The notes under the pieces are model-generated. The model had not been told where the DNA came from. It did no database searches and worked only from the letters and a program-made list of their open reading frames with translations. A stretch of DNA of 64,000 nucleotides. Source: Micractinium sp. NFX-FRZ (Eukaryota > Chlorophyta > Trebouxiophyceae > Chlorellales > Chlorellaceae). The DNA lies in assembly GCA_029339195.1 (NCBI GenBank), contig JAPTJF010000099.1:1-64000 (forward strand). Reading direction: 5' to 3'. The position numbers and the translations under genes are program-made. Positions 46,401 through 56,464 of the stretch are shown piece by piece. Position 1 is the stretch's first letter; each line of letters starts with the position of its first letter.

Positions 46401-48889
46401 CGGCACACCAGCATGCCAAGCTGAGGCCCGATTGCGTGGGTGCCAATGGAAACGCGGTGGTGGCAGATCAGGAAGGGGGCACAAAACCAGGGCAAGCTGC
46501 ATCGCAGGGCACGCCCTGCCCTGCGCACCCAGCACATCCCCACCCGCCCGGACAGCTGGCGGCCCTGCCCTGCGCCGCTCACCCCTTCAGTGCAAGCCCC
46601 CGCCTGCACAACCGTCGCGCACATGTGCGCACCAGAACAAAACCGTTATACTTCCCACCCCCTGCCCACGGTCCGTCAACTCCCCCACTTTGTGCGCGCC
46701 ACAGCACCCCACTGCCGGCACCACCGCCTGCACCCATGCGCCCAGCAACCCAGCAACCCATGCCCCATGCCCAATGCACCCCCTCAGTGCCCGCTCACGT
46801 CCTCGTGCCCCCCGCGGTACCCCACCGACGGCACCACCGCCGCCATGCGCATCTGGCCGGCGGTACGCCTGCCGGCGGGCGCCGCCAGCGGCTTCACGCC
46901 CCGGCACAGCTCGGGCTTGTCAAAGACGGCGGGGTCGGGGCGGCCGGGCGCATACTCTGTGTAGTCAACAACCTGTCATGGTGCCAGCATGACAAAAACA
47001 CAGAAGGGGTTTGCAGCTAGCTGGGTGGAGGTAGTTGTGTGAGGGTGAGTGATGTGAGAGTAGATCTGGTTGGAGGCAGCTCGCATGGCTCACCTTGATG
47101 AACTTGTGTCCGCACGCAGGCCGCAGGCTGGAACACACCTGGCAAGCTGCTGCCCACATGGTGCCACCAGCACCGCTCCCCAAACACCTCAGGGGGCAGC
47201 CGGCCCCCACTGCTGCTCTCCCCCCCTGGTCTGCACATTAGCCCCCGCAACGCCCCACCTTGCTTGCCGCCCCCACCGCCCCAGCTCACCCACTCACCCA
47301 CTCGTCAAAGTGTGCCCCGCTCATCATCTCGTTGCCCTGCATGTGCAGCCGCAGCGGCGTGGCCGACGCGTCGGCCGACACGTGCAGCTGGTACACAACC
47401 GTCTTGGCGGCGTGCCTGCAGGCAGAGAGGGGGCGGGGCCAGCGAGGTGAGACAAGTAGTGGGAGCAGGGAATAATGCGGGGCAATGTCCAGAGGCGGGG
47501 TGGGGGCAGGAGGAGAGCTGCTGAGCGGCGCAAACGTCAGCGTGGTTCACAACTCCGTGCTACTCGGCGTCACCATCACCGAAACCATCCCCGCTCCAGC
47601 TGCCACCTAGGCTCCCACCCTGGCAACCCGGCACTGTACTGCTTTGCTTAAATCACCTGGACGTGTACTGCCACACGTGGGTGGGCTGCCCCCCCTCCAG
47701 CACCGCTTCCCCGCCATACTCCCACCCCCGGATGTCGGGCAGCGCGCTCATGAGTGACAGCCCGTCAGAGTCGCCGCCCTCCATGACCAGGCAGGTCTGC
47801 ACATCGATGCGGGGCACCAGCTCCCAGGTCTTGCCCTGCAGCGGGGAAGGAAGAAACAACAGGCTAAGATGAGTTGGGACATGCCCAGGTCTTGTTTGCT
47901 TGCCCTGCAGCGGGCGGAAGGAAGAACAAGGTTTGCTTTGTTGAAACAACAGGTTCGGATGGGGGTGGGACATGTGGGCATGCGGGGCATGGGGGATTCA
48001 GGGGCGAGGCAGCACGGCCAGCAGCGAGGCAGCAAGGCAGCGAGGCAGCGAGGCACGCCGCTGCACAGCATCCCCACACCGCAGAGCAGGGCAGCATAAG
48101 CTTCCGGGCAGTGCTGCTCTGCCCCCCTTTCCTACTCGCAAGCCCGGGCGCCTGGCAGCTGGCTCTGTGCCGCCACCTCCCTCTCTGGCTCCCCAGCTCG
48201 CCCGCCTTGCTTCCTCCCCTCTTCTTTCCTCCCCTTCTCCCCCTCCCAGCTCACCTTCCGGGCAATGAGTACGGTGGTGGAGTTATAAGTGTCCATACGT
48301 ACCGCCTTGGATTCGGCATCCCTGCACACACCGCCGGATGCACGGCGCAGGCAGCAAGTCAGTGCCACTTGAGGCAACGGCAGGTGAGGGGTGTGGGGTC
48401 GAGTGGTTGTGGTGCGTGCCTGGTGCAGCACCCGTGCGCATGGCCGGCCCACCCGCCTGCATTCGCCGTATGGTCACTAGCACTTTACCGGTAGAAGGCG
48501 ACGGGATAGCTGATGGCGTCTGGCTGGAGCTTGGCAGTGTAGGGCAGAGAGAAGGTGTAGCGCACCTGCGGCGCAGCAGAGCGGCAGGACGGCAGGCAGC
48601 GGGCAAGAGGTGGCGGGAAAGTGACGCCGCCAGGGCGCAGGCAGTGCGATGGTGCCACGACTAAGCCCTGCGTGGCTTGGTCGTGCTCCCACATGGCAGT
48701 GCTGCATGGTCTCACCATGTAACTGCCAGGAAAGTGCGGCGGCTCGGGCGCAGCAGGCTGGGTGGCGGCGGCGGCGGCGGCGGGGGTGGCCTCAGCTGTG
48801 AGGGCAATGGTGCCACTGGGCCGAGCGGCATGCGCTCCCACGAGAAATGCCAGAAGCACCAGAGGCGCTACGAGCTTTGCGGCCAGCAT
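43411..48889 (-). CDS. Secreted papain-family (C1A) cysteine protease with N-terminal extra domain
   Basis: Minus exons 48889-48716, 48565-48489, 48321-48255, 47835-47657, 47415-47298, 46972-46799, 46204-46053, 45876-45591, 45402-45273, 45034-45013, 44798-44681, 44377-44240, 44013-43937 and 43534-43411 give 611 aa. MLAAKLVAPLVLLAFLVGAHA is a signal peptide. Residues 60-265 form an N-terminal domain like that of Dictyostelium CfaD-type proteases (RIDVQTCLV, VVYQLHVSADAS, GAHFDEW). An I29-like propeptide follows (SLFIANQALVDTHNM, TFILDMNRFGDWSEEEF). The mature domain has Gln402, catalytic Cys408 (QATCGSCWAFSA), GCDGGNHW, His555 (LDHDVLLVGYG) and Asn575 (VKNSWS), so it should be active, probably in a vacuole or outside the cell. 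The 22-base exon 45034-45013 encodes GCDGGNHW across two junctions. Confidence 0.92.
47822..47975. repeat. Extra copy of protease exon 4 start in its intron
   Basis: CCAGGTCTTGCCCTGCAGCG plus GGAAGGAAGAAACAACAGG at 47826-47862 (exon 4 start and acceptor on the minus strand) recurs at 47886-47962 as CCAGGTCTTG...CCCTGCAGCG...GGAAGGAAG...GAAACAACAGG. The copy has an internal insertion. Confidence 0.8.
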
Positions 48890-49955
48890 TGCGAGAGGCT
48901 ACCCCTTGTTGCGAAGCGAGTGGTTTGCTCTGGCGGCAGCTGCAGGACCTTCCCGTCCGCAGGCGACCAGATTGGCTGGGCAGTGTCGGAGGCGCCTACA
49001 TTCAAGTGCGCAAGTGGCACATCTGCCAGGCGGGCGCCGCTGCAGCTGTGCTGCCGCTGCCGCTGCCGCCGCCAACGGAGCTGAGTTCAGAGTGGAAATT
49101 GGCGCTCTGCACAGTCAGGTAACACGTTGCTTCGTGCCGGCTGGGACCAGATCCACCATGTGTACATAGATCCAAGTGCACAATGGCAAGCCCAGGTTGC
49201 TCCCTTTGCAGCTGCTACCTAGGGCCCCCCAGGGCGCAGTGCCACACGTATGGCAGCTAGCAGCTGGGCCACGAGGTGATGGCTAGCCGTGCAACCGTGG
49301 CTCTGCAGGATTGTCTTTTAAAGCAGCGTATGCCCTCGCCTTGGATATGCACTACAATGCGACCCGTGCTCGGGGACATCTTGGGCCCGTGTGCCCTTGC
49401 ACCGACGGCGCACACGAACAAGCAATGCTGCAGACCAGCTGCACATTGGTGCCAAAGAACCACAGTGTGGAAGCAATATGAAGAATGTCAAGACCCTGCA
49501 TCTGAATGTTTGCAGGCTGTCTTCCAGCTGTCGGCAATGTGTGGCACCGGTGCGCTCCTGGCGGCAGGGGGGTGGGAGGGGTGCAGGACGCTCCCGCCAG
49601 AGTTGAGTTCAATGTCATGTCGGTGGCTACCCCTTGGCTACCAGGTTATGCCCTGGCCGATGAGCAGATTCGTTGTGTTTGTTTGGGGTGTTTAGCAGCT
49701 TCAAGGCAAGGCAGCTTCCGTCTGGCTTCGGCGGTACTCCACAGCTCCACACAGCGCGCGTCCCGACCAACTTCACAGGCAGCCCTCAGGCACTTGTATC
49801 ATCACTTTCGCCCTCCTGCTGCTCACAAGAGCCTCTGAAGTGGCCCGCCCAGAGGCCCTGCACCCTCCCAACCCATCCCGCTGGGACTTCTTCCTGCAGC
49901 GCGCAAGCTCCGCACAAGCAGCGCGCCGCAGCATCCCACAGTGCGGCTCTCAGAC
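48890..49955. other. 1.07-kb divergent intergenic region
   Basis: It lies between the divergent protease and sulfotransferase starts. A continuous frame at 49276-49695 has no recognisable motif and no fitting splice partners. I see nothing else in it beyond the two promoters. Confidence 0.6.
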
Positions 49956-52900
49956 ATGAGCGCTGCGCGTCTCGAAGGCCGCGGCGTAGGAAGGCGGCAG
50001 GCGGCGCCGCCACCGCCGCCGCCGCTGCCACCCCTGATCCTGCTCTCCCTGCTCCTCCTCCTACCGGCGGCCGCAGCCCTGAAGCCAAACGAGGAAAAGG
50101 TGTGAAATAAATGTTAGGCAGCTTGATCTGATCTGTTGTGGTATGGCTCCGCCTGCCCTGGCCCTTGCATGCCCCTGCACGACATCCCCCCTCCCGCGAC
50201 CCACACGTGGAGAACAAACCACGGCCCACCCCATCCATGCTCTGCCCACTCACCAGCCCAGCGCCCCCCTGCTACCCTCCATCGCCTCTGCATTCCTCTG
50301 CCACCCGCTCTTCATGACCAGCTCAGTTGGTGGCAAACAAGGCCCTCTTCCATTCCGCCCAGCCCCCCTGCCCACGCCGCCCCGCCCGCCTTGCCCTCGC
50401 TTCCACCCCGCGCCCTCCACGCCCACACACGCGCCGCACAAGTGTGCCAGGACCCCCCAGCTCACACACTGTGCATACAGTCTACGCATCCACACCTAAC
50501 ACATTACGTCCTTCCCCTCCATGCACGCCATACACTCCTCACTCACCAGCCTTCCCACTGTCCCGCCCCCACAGGAGGTGAGCAATGAGGACCCCGGGGT
50601 GGCACAGCTGAAAGAAATGGCACAAGAGATGCGTGCCAAGGTGGCAGCCGACCCCAAAGACTTCAAATCCCTCCTGGGCCTGGGCACCGTGCTGCACCGG
50701 CTGGACGGTGCGGCCCCCGACGGCGGCAAGCGCGTGCCGGAGGCGCTGGACGCGTACCGGCGGGCGCTGGAGCTGGCGGCGGGCGGCAGCACCGACCAGC
50801 AGCAGGTGCGGAGGAGGCGGGGCTCCTTCCAGTGCTCGCCGAACGGCGGCAGGGAGGACATGTGGGCAGGGTCGGGCGTGGGGGTGCGGCAGCGCTGATG
50901 GCGGGGCGGAAGGGGTGGGTGCGGGGCTTGGCTGCCGCCAGTGCTTTATCGGAGCTCATGCATGCTATGTGTGCACCTCATCCTCAGAGGGCACTCTGGT
51001 GTTTGCCTACCAGTCACCCTCCCCCATCCTCTTGTGGTCGCTTCACACTAGCTGGGTCCCCCTGCCTCGCCCACCCTTAGCAGGTGCGGGCGTTCATCCT
51101 GTCCCAGATCGGCGACCTAATGCTGAGCGCGCGCATGGTGGGGGAGGCTGCGGAGCTGCTGAACAAGACGCTGCCGCTGGCGGAGAAGGCGGGGCTGGCC
51201 AAGACAGAGACGGTGAGCAGTAAATGAAACTGGGTGCAGGCGGGAGCAGCGTGCAGGCGCGGGGTCGGAATGGGGAGGGGTTTGTGGCTGCGGGAGACGG
51301 CGGGGAGTTAGGTGGCTGTGTGGAACTGAGGTGGGGAGGAGTGGTGAGGGGTGGGGGAGGCGGAGGAGGGGAGGCGGCGGCTGGGGGGATTCCGCTGGTG
51401 GTGGGGCTGTTGGACGGGTCCCGCCCGTCAGCTGAGGCTCCAACAAAACGAGCGCCGAATGTTGCTGCTACCGGGCGCCGCGGCACCCTGCCGACCGTAC
51501 ACATCCGTTTAATATGAAAAGCATGTGAGATGTTTACAATCACGTGAAACTGGTGCTGCTGCAGCTACGGCGGCATCCTGCCAACCCCACATATCCAACC
51601 GTTGGGAAAAGCATGTACAAGTGTAAACCATGGAACCCTTGCCACTGCAGTACGGCAGCATCCTGCTCAACTTGGCGCTGGCGGAGCAGGAGCTGGGGAA
51701 CGAGGCGCGCGCGCAGCACCTGTTTGGGCGCACACTAAAAAAGGCCAAGAAGCTGAACGGTGCGCTCAGGGGTGGGCTGGCTGGTGGGCGTGTCTGGGCT
51801 GGCTGGCTGTTTGAGCAGGGGGCGTCGAAGAGGGCCAAGCCGCTGAAGGTTTGAGCGGGTGGGCAGGATGCATGCACTGGCTTGAGCAGGGGAAGGAGCG
51901 CACGCTGCAAGGGGGGAGAAACTGGGGAGGGTGGAGGGATGATGCCCTGTGCGTGCCATCCATTGTTGCCGGAACTGAAGCAGCTCCCAGCAGCATGGGG
52001 CATCCACGCAAAGTCTCAGCAGCTTGCACCTTGGGTTGCAGGCTCCTGCTGAGCTGGCTCAGCTCAGCCACCCAGCACCCCTGTCCCCACATAGCATTCA
52101 TTTCTGCTACGACACACATGCTTGCCCGCCCGCCTGCCTGCCTGCCCCCTTGTGCTGCGTGCAGGCCCCGCCTATGTCAAGGCCTGGGCGGGGCTGAGCA
52201 CGTACAGTGAGCGGCAGGTGAAGGAGCTGGAGGGGTGTGCAGAGTACCTGAGGTGGCACCGGCAGGGAGGTGAGCGGGGTTGCTGTTGCGGCGTTGCGCC
52301 TTGGTCGGCGGCGTGGCGGGCTGGGGGTCGTGGCGGGCCGCTGCCGGCTGAGCACCTGAGTCAGTCTCACGGGGGCCCCCCGTGCATCAACAGTGCATTG
52401 ATGCGGTTTGTTTTAAATACCCTCCGCAGTGGATGAATCCCACCTGGACGACAGTGAGTGGGACGAGTGGCGGGAGCTGCAGGAGCGCTGGCACTGGCTG
52501 GACGGCCTGCAGAGCAAGGCAGACCAGAGCCACGTCAGCTTCGCGCTGGCTGCCGCCTACCGCCAGCAGGGGTGAGCGGGAGTGGGCCCTGCCACTGCTG
52601 AGTGCCATGCCATGTCAGCGTTGCATTGCGGTGACAGCAGCCGATCGCCCACGGGCGTGAGCAGGCGCAGCTGCCAGCAGTGGCGGCCGCAGGCCACTGT
52701 CTACTCAATCAGAGGGACGTGCCTAACTGTTTGTTTGTGAGAGCTGAGGTCCACAGAGCAGAACTACAGCTGGGGGTCGCAGGCCGCATGCTGGCGTGGT
52801 TGACGTTGGCAGTGGCAGTGGATGCACCCGCCCTGCCCCAGCCCACCCTGCTGCCCCGCCGCTGGCCTGCCTCAACCCACCCACCCGCCTCCGCTGATGC

Positions 52901-55804
52901 AGCAAGGAGGAGGAAGCGTGGGAGGCTCTGGTGGAGGGCAACGCGCTGCGGGCCGCGGCTTCAGAGTACATTCCTGACCGGGAGTCGGACAATGTGGTCT
53001 CAATCTTGCGCACATTCCAGGTAGGGGGGGCCAGGAATGGGTTGTGTTGCGCACGGCTGTGCTTGTGGGCAGGCGGCTGTGGGCTGCTGGTTTATGAATG
53101 CTTGCGTTTGTGTGCGTGCGGCTGTGGGGTGCTGCTTCAGGGCACCCCCTCACGTGTGTGGGTGGTACCGCTCATTCGCACCTCTCAGGGGGGATGCAGA
53201 AGAGAGTGCAGACACAGGCGTGACAAGCTAGGCTGTGGGCGGGCAGCAGGCAGGCGTGCAGGCAGGCCGCCGTGCCGGGTTGCCCGCCGGCTTGCCCAAG
53301 CAGCCGGGCCCCCTTTTGCTGCCCTGCTCACCCTCTGCCAAGCGCCGTTGCCCACGCCTGCTCGGCTTAATTATGACTGCTTGCCTGTCCGTTCAGCAGG
53401 TGCCCAAGCCGGAGCGCCTGCAAGAGAACGAGGCGGACGTGAACTGGGCGGCCCTGCTGGCGGGGCGGTGGGGCCCGCGCAACGCCAGCCTGCGCCCCAT
53501 ATTTGTGGTGGGCCTGCCCCGCAGCGGCGCCTCCCTCGTCGAGCACATTCTGACGGCGCACTCCCAGGCAAGGGGCAAGGGCGGGTGGGGGAAGACGGAG
53601 GAAGGGGATGCATGCACCGGCGGCGCGACAGCTGCGCTCTGGCGCCGTGGATGCTAGGTTGCATTCCTCCTAGCTGCGCTCCAGCCTGGCAGGCCAGCCA
53701 GTGGCTGCTCCCCAGGCCCTTTGACGCACCGGTTTGCTGGCCGGTCCGCCCTCGCGCCGCCGTGACCGTGCAGGTGGGCAGCGCTGGCGCTGACTCAGCG
53801 CTGCTGCCTGAGCTGGAGGGCCTGCTGGGCGTGCTGACGGTTGAGGGAGACCAGCCGCTAGAGACGGCCAACATCAGCGCGGCGGGGCAGCGGGTGCTGG
53901 AGGGGATGCATCGGGCGCTGCCCGAGGGCAAGAAGGGGGCGCGCTGGGCGGTGGACCGCCTGGTGCGCAACATTTGGTGAGCGGGCGGGGGTGCCTGCCT
54001 GCCTCCTTTCTGGGTTGAGAGTATGTGCACAGTGCGCTGGCCGGTGGACCGCCTGGTGTGCAACATATCGTGAGCAAGCGGGGCTGCCTGCATGCATTCA
54101 TTGAAAGATGCGCATCCCGACTACACGCTCTGCTGGAGTGGGTTGCAACCACCCGGGCGCCTCCCAGTCCCACTTCAATCACTTCCCGATGACACTCCCA
54201 CACCCATTTCGCCTATTAAACGGAAGGCAGGCTGTGTGGTGATGGGCGCCTCCTCGTCTCCTCCCTCCTTACTGAAAATATAATAAGTAAGGCAACATCC
54301 ATGCATCTTGACGCCCACACACCTCCTTCGCCTGCTGCAGGAACGTGGGCTTCATAGCCATGACGCTGCCCGAAGCCTGCCTCCTGCACGTGACACGCCA
54401 CCCAGCTGACGTGGGCCTCTCTTGCTACGAGCAGCCAATCCCAGCGGAGGACCGGCTGAGCGCCTGGGCACACAACCTCACCCGTGCGTGGGCAGGCGGT
54501 TGAGGGTGTGGGGTGTGGTGAAGTGGGGCGGAGTGGGACGTTGCAATGTGTGTGTGTGTGTTCGATGCGTGTGAAAGACATTCCTCGCCGGGACCTGATG
54601 GGCACACAACCTCGGCAGTGAGTGCAGGGGGCGCGGTGGGGCGGGACAGGCAGCGCCCCCGCCGGGTCGGTGCACTGTCAAGCTGCATGCGCCCCCCGCA
54701 TGCATGGCTGCGGCGCACACAGGCCCTCTCTCAGCCTTCTTTGCCCCAAATGCCCCTACTCCCTTTTCGTCCCTGGCCCACCAACCGGAAATGGCCCGCC
54801 TGCCTGCCTGCCTGCCTGCCCCATCATCCCCACCCCACCCCCCTCGACCCCACCCCACCCCACCCCGTGCCCCTCTGTGCAGACACGGGGCACCAAATTG
54901 AGCAGGTGCAGCGGCTGGCAGACCACTGGGACTCGGTGGTTCCCGGGCGCCTGCTGCACGTGCGGTATGAAGACTTGGTGCGGGACCAGGTGAGATGGTT
55001 GATTGGTGAGATGCAGGGAGCTAGGTTTGACTGTGTGTGCTTGTTGTGCGGCGGCAGCGCAACGTGCAGTGCTGCATGTTGTGTGGTGCAGCTGCTACGC
55101 AACATGCAATGCTGCTGCATCCAAGCGCGCATCTGTCTGGAGGCGCAGTGGTGGTGAGCCATGGCGGCGGCCTTGGCGGGTGCTGCTGCTTGTTGCCCGG
55201 CCCTGCGCACGCGTGCAAGCAGTCGCAGACCGACCCAGCATCTGCCGCCTGCCTGCGCCGCCCTGGCGCCCCGGATCTGTGCAGGAGGGCACCACACGGA
55301 AGATGCTGGAGCACTGCGGCATTCCATGGGAGGACGCCGTGCTCAGCCCACAGGGACCCAAGGTGCGCTGCTGCAGCGGCAGGCGGCTGCCCGCTCCTTT
55401 GCGTCTGGTACTGGGCTGTTGGGAGGCGGCATGCGGTTGGGCGTTGAACCTGAACTCTCGTCCCACCGGCGCCAAGCCCTAATCACATATATTGTCTCAC
55501 ATGCATGCGCCTTGTCCGACCATCCGCCCCTCTGCAAGTGCAGGGCCCCTTGCAGCTCCGCTCCGACCGCATCCTGCGCTTCAAGCAGCAGGCGCCGCGC
55601 CTGGTGCCACTGCTGGCGCCGCTGCGTGAGCTGGTGGAGCGGTACGAGTATGAGGCACGGCTCGAGTCTTCCGAGTCGCTGCTGGACGAGCTGCTGGGCA
55701 GGAGGCCAGAGGTGGAGGTGGTGGATGAGGACGCAGTAGACGAAAAAGAGGAAGTAGAGGATAAGGGGATTGGAGGCGAGCAGGGGCAGAGGGAGGAGCT
55801 GTAG
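49956..55804 (+). CDS. TPR-repeat sulfotransferase, signal-anchored, 13 exons
   Basis: Exons 49956-50099, 50575-50805, 51084-51212, 51651-51759, 52165-52269, 52430-52571, 52903-53020, 53400-53567, 53774-53976, 54341-54483, 54883-54989, 55285-55362 and 55544-55804 give 645 aa. Residues 25-45 (PLILLSLLLLLPAAA) are a signal peptide or type II anchor, placing the enzyme in the Golgi or lumen. Residues about 50-300 are alpha-helical with TPR-like repeats (KSLLGLGTVLHRL, LLNLALAEQELGNEARAQHL). The sulfotransferase domain follows: PAPS 5'-phosphate loop FVVGLPRSGASLVEH (about 361-375), 3'-phosphate region LLHVTRHPADVGLSCYEQ, and LLHVRYEDLVRDQ. TPR fusions of this type sulfate proteins or glycans; the substrate here is unknown. 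The C-terminal 40 residues are acidic. The intron after 53567 uses a GC donor. Confidence 0.88.
51450..51660 (+). repeat. Tandem copies of sulfotransferase exon 4 acceptor and exon start
   Basis: GCTGCTGCAGCTACGGCGGC plus ATCCTGCCAAC at 51556 resembles the true junction at 51643 (CACTGCAGTACGGCAGCATC then CTGCTCAAC). A more decayed unit begins near 51462 (CTGCTACCGGGCGCCGCGGC then ACCCTGCCGACC). Between them, GAAAAGCATGT...GT.TA.A is also shared, so the unit is about 90 bases. Confidence 0.8.
54020..54092 (+). repeat. Extra copy of sulfotransferase exon 9 end and donor
   Basis: GTGCGCTGGCCGGTGGACCG plus CCTGGTGTGCAACATATCGTGAGCAAGCGGGG repeats the true exon end at 53938-53990 (GCGCGCTGGGCGGTGGACCG then CCTGGTGCGCAACATTTGGTGAGCGGGCGGGG), about 90 bases downstream. 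Confidence 0.9.
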
Positions 55805-56464
55805 GGAGAGCGGGGCAGGTGCTGCCACTCAGGGGGCACCACCCGTTTGATCCGTTTTAAAGTCACAACCTAGGAAAACCGTGCGTGTTGTTCTGGTTTG
55901 CGCGTCTACAGCATCTGGCAGCGCTTAAGTGTCTGTACCAATCGAAACCATGCTGAGGTTGAAAGAGCCAAGCAGCCCCGACTGACAGGTTGCCAAGGAG
56001 AAGAGGCCATGGCATGGAGGCATAGATGGGATGTGCCTGCTAAGCATGCCAGCTCTTCTTCTGTTGGAGTGTGACAGCTAGTCATGTCTGTGGGCAAGCT
56101 GTATAAGCAGCTCCTCAGAGAAGCGAACGCAGCGTGACGCGGCGGCAGAGCCCTCGGGCTTGTATGCCAGCAGGGAGAGGGGCAGGAAGTGCACCCACGC
56201 TCCGTCTGCGCAGCGTTGTGCTGAAACTGTGATGGTGTGAGGTGACATGCGACCAGGAGTGGTCAGAAAGAGGGGCGCCCCTGCTCAGCTGCAACGCACT
56301 ATGCGCGGCAGCGGCGGGCAGCAGAAACGGCGCCATGATGGCCGCCTTGCTGGCAGTGCCTCCCTGTGCCCCCAGCAGCCAGGTGCAGCTGTTATGCTGC
56401 CAGGTGCATCCTAGGGCCTGGTGGCACCACAGGGTCGGGAGATGCGCTGCTAACTTTGAACCAC

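Noticed and set aside
49276..49695. Plus-strand 139-codon frame between the protease and sulfotransferase
   Set aside because: Cys/Trp/Arg-rich, no recognisable domain, no phase-matched partner exons.
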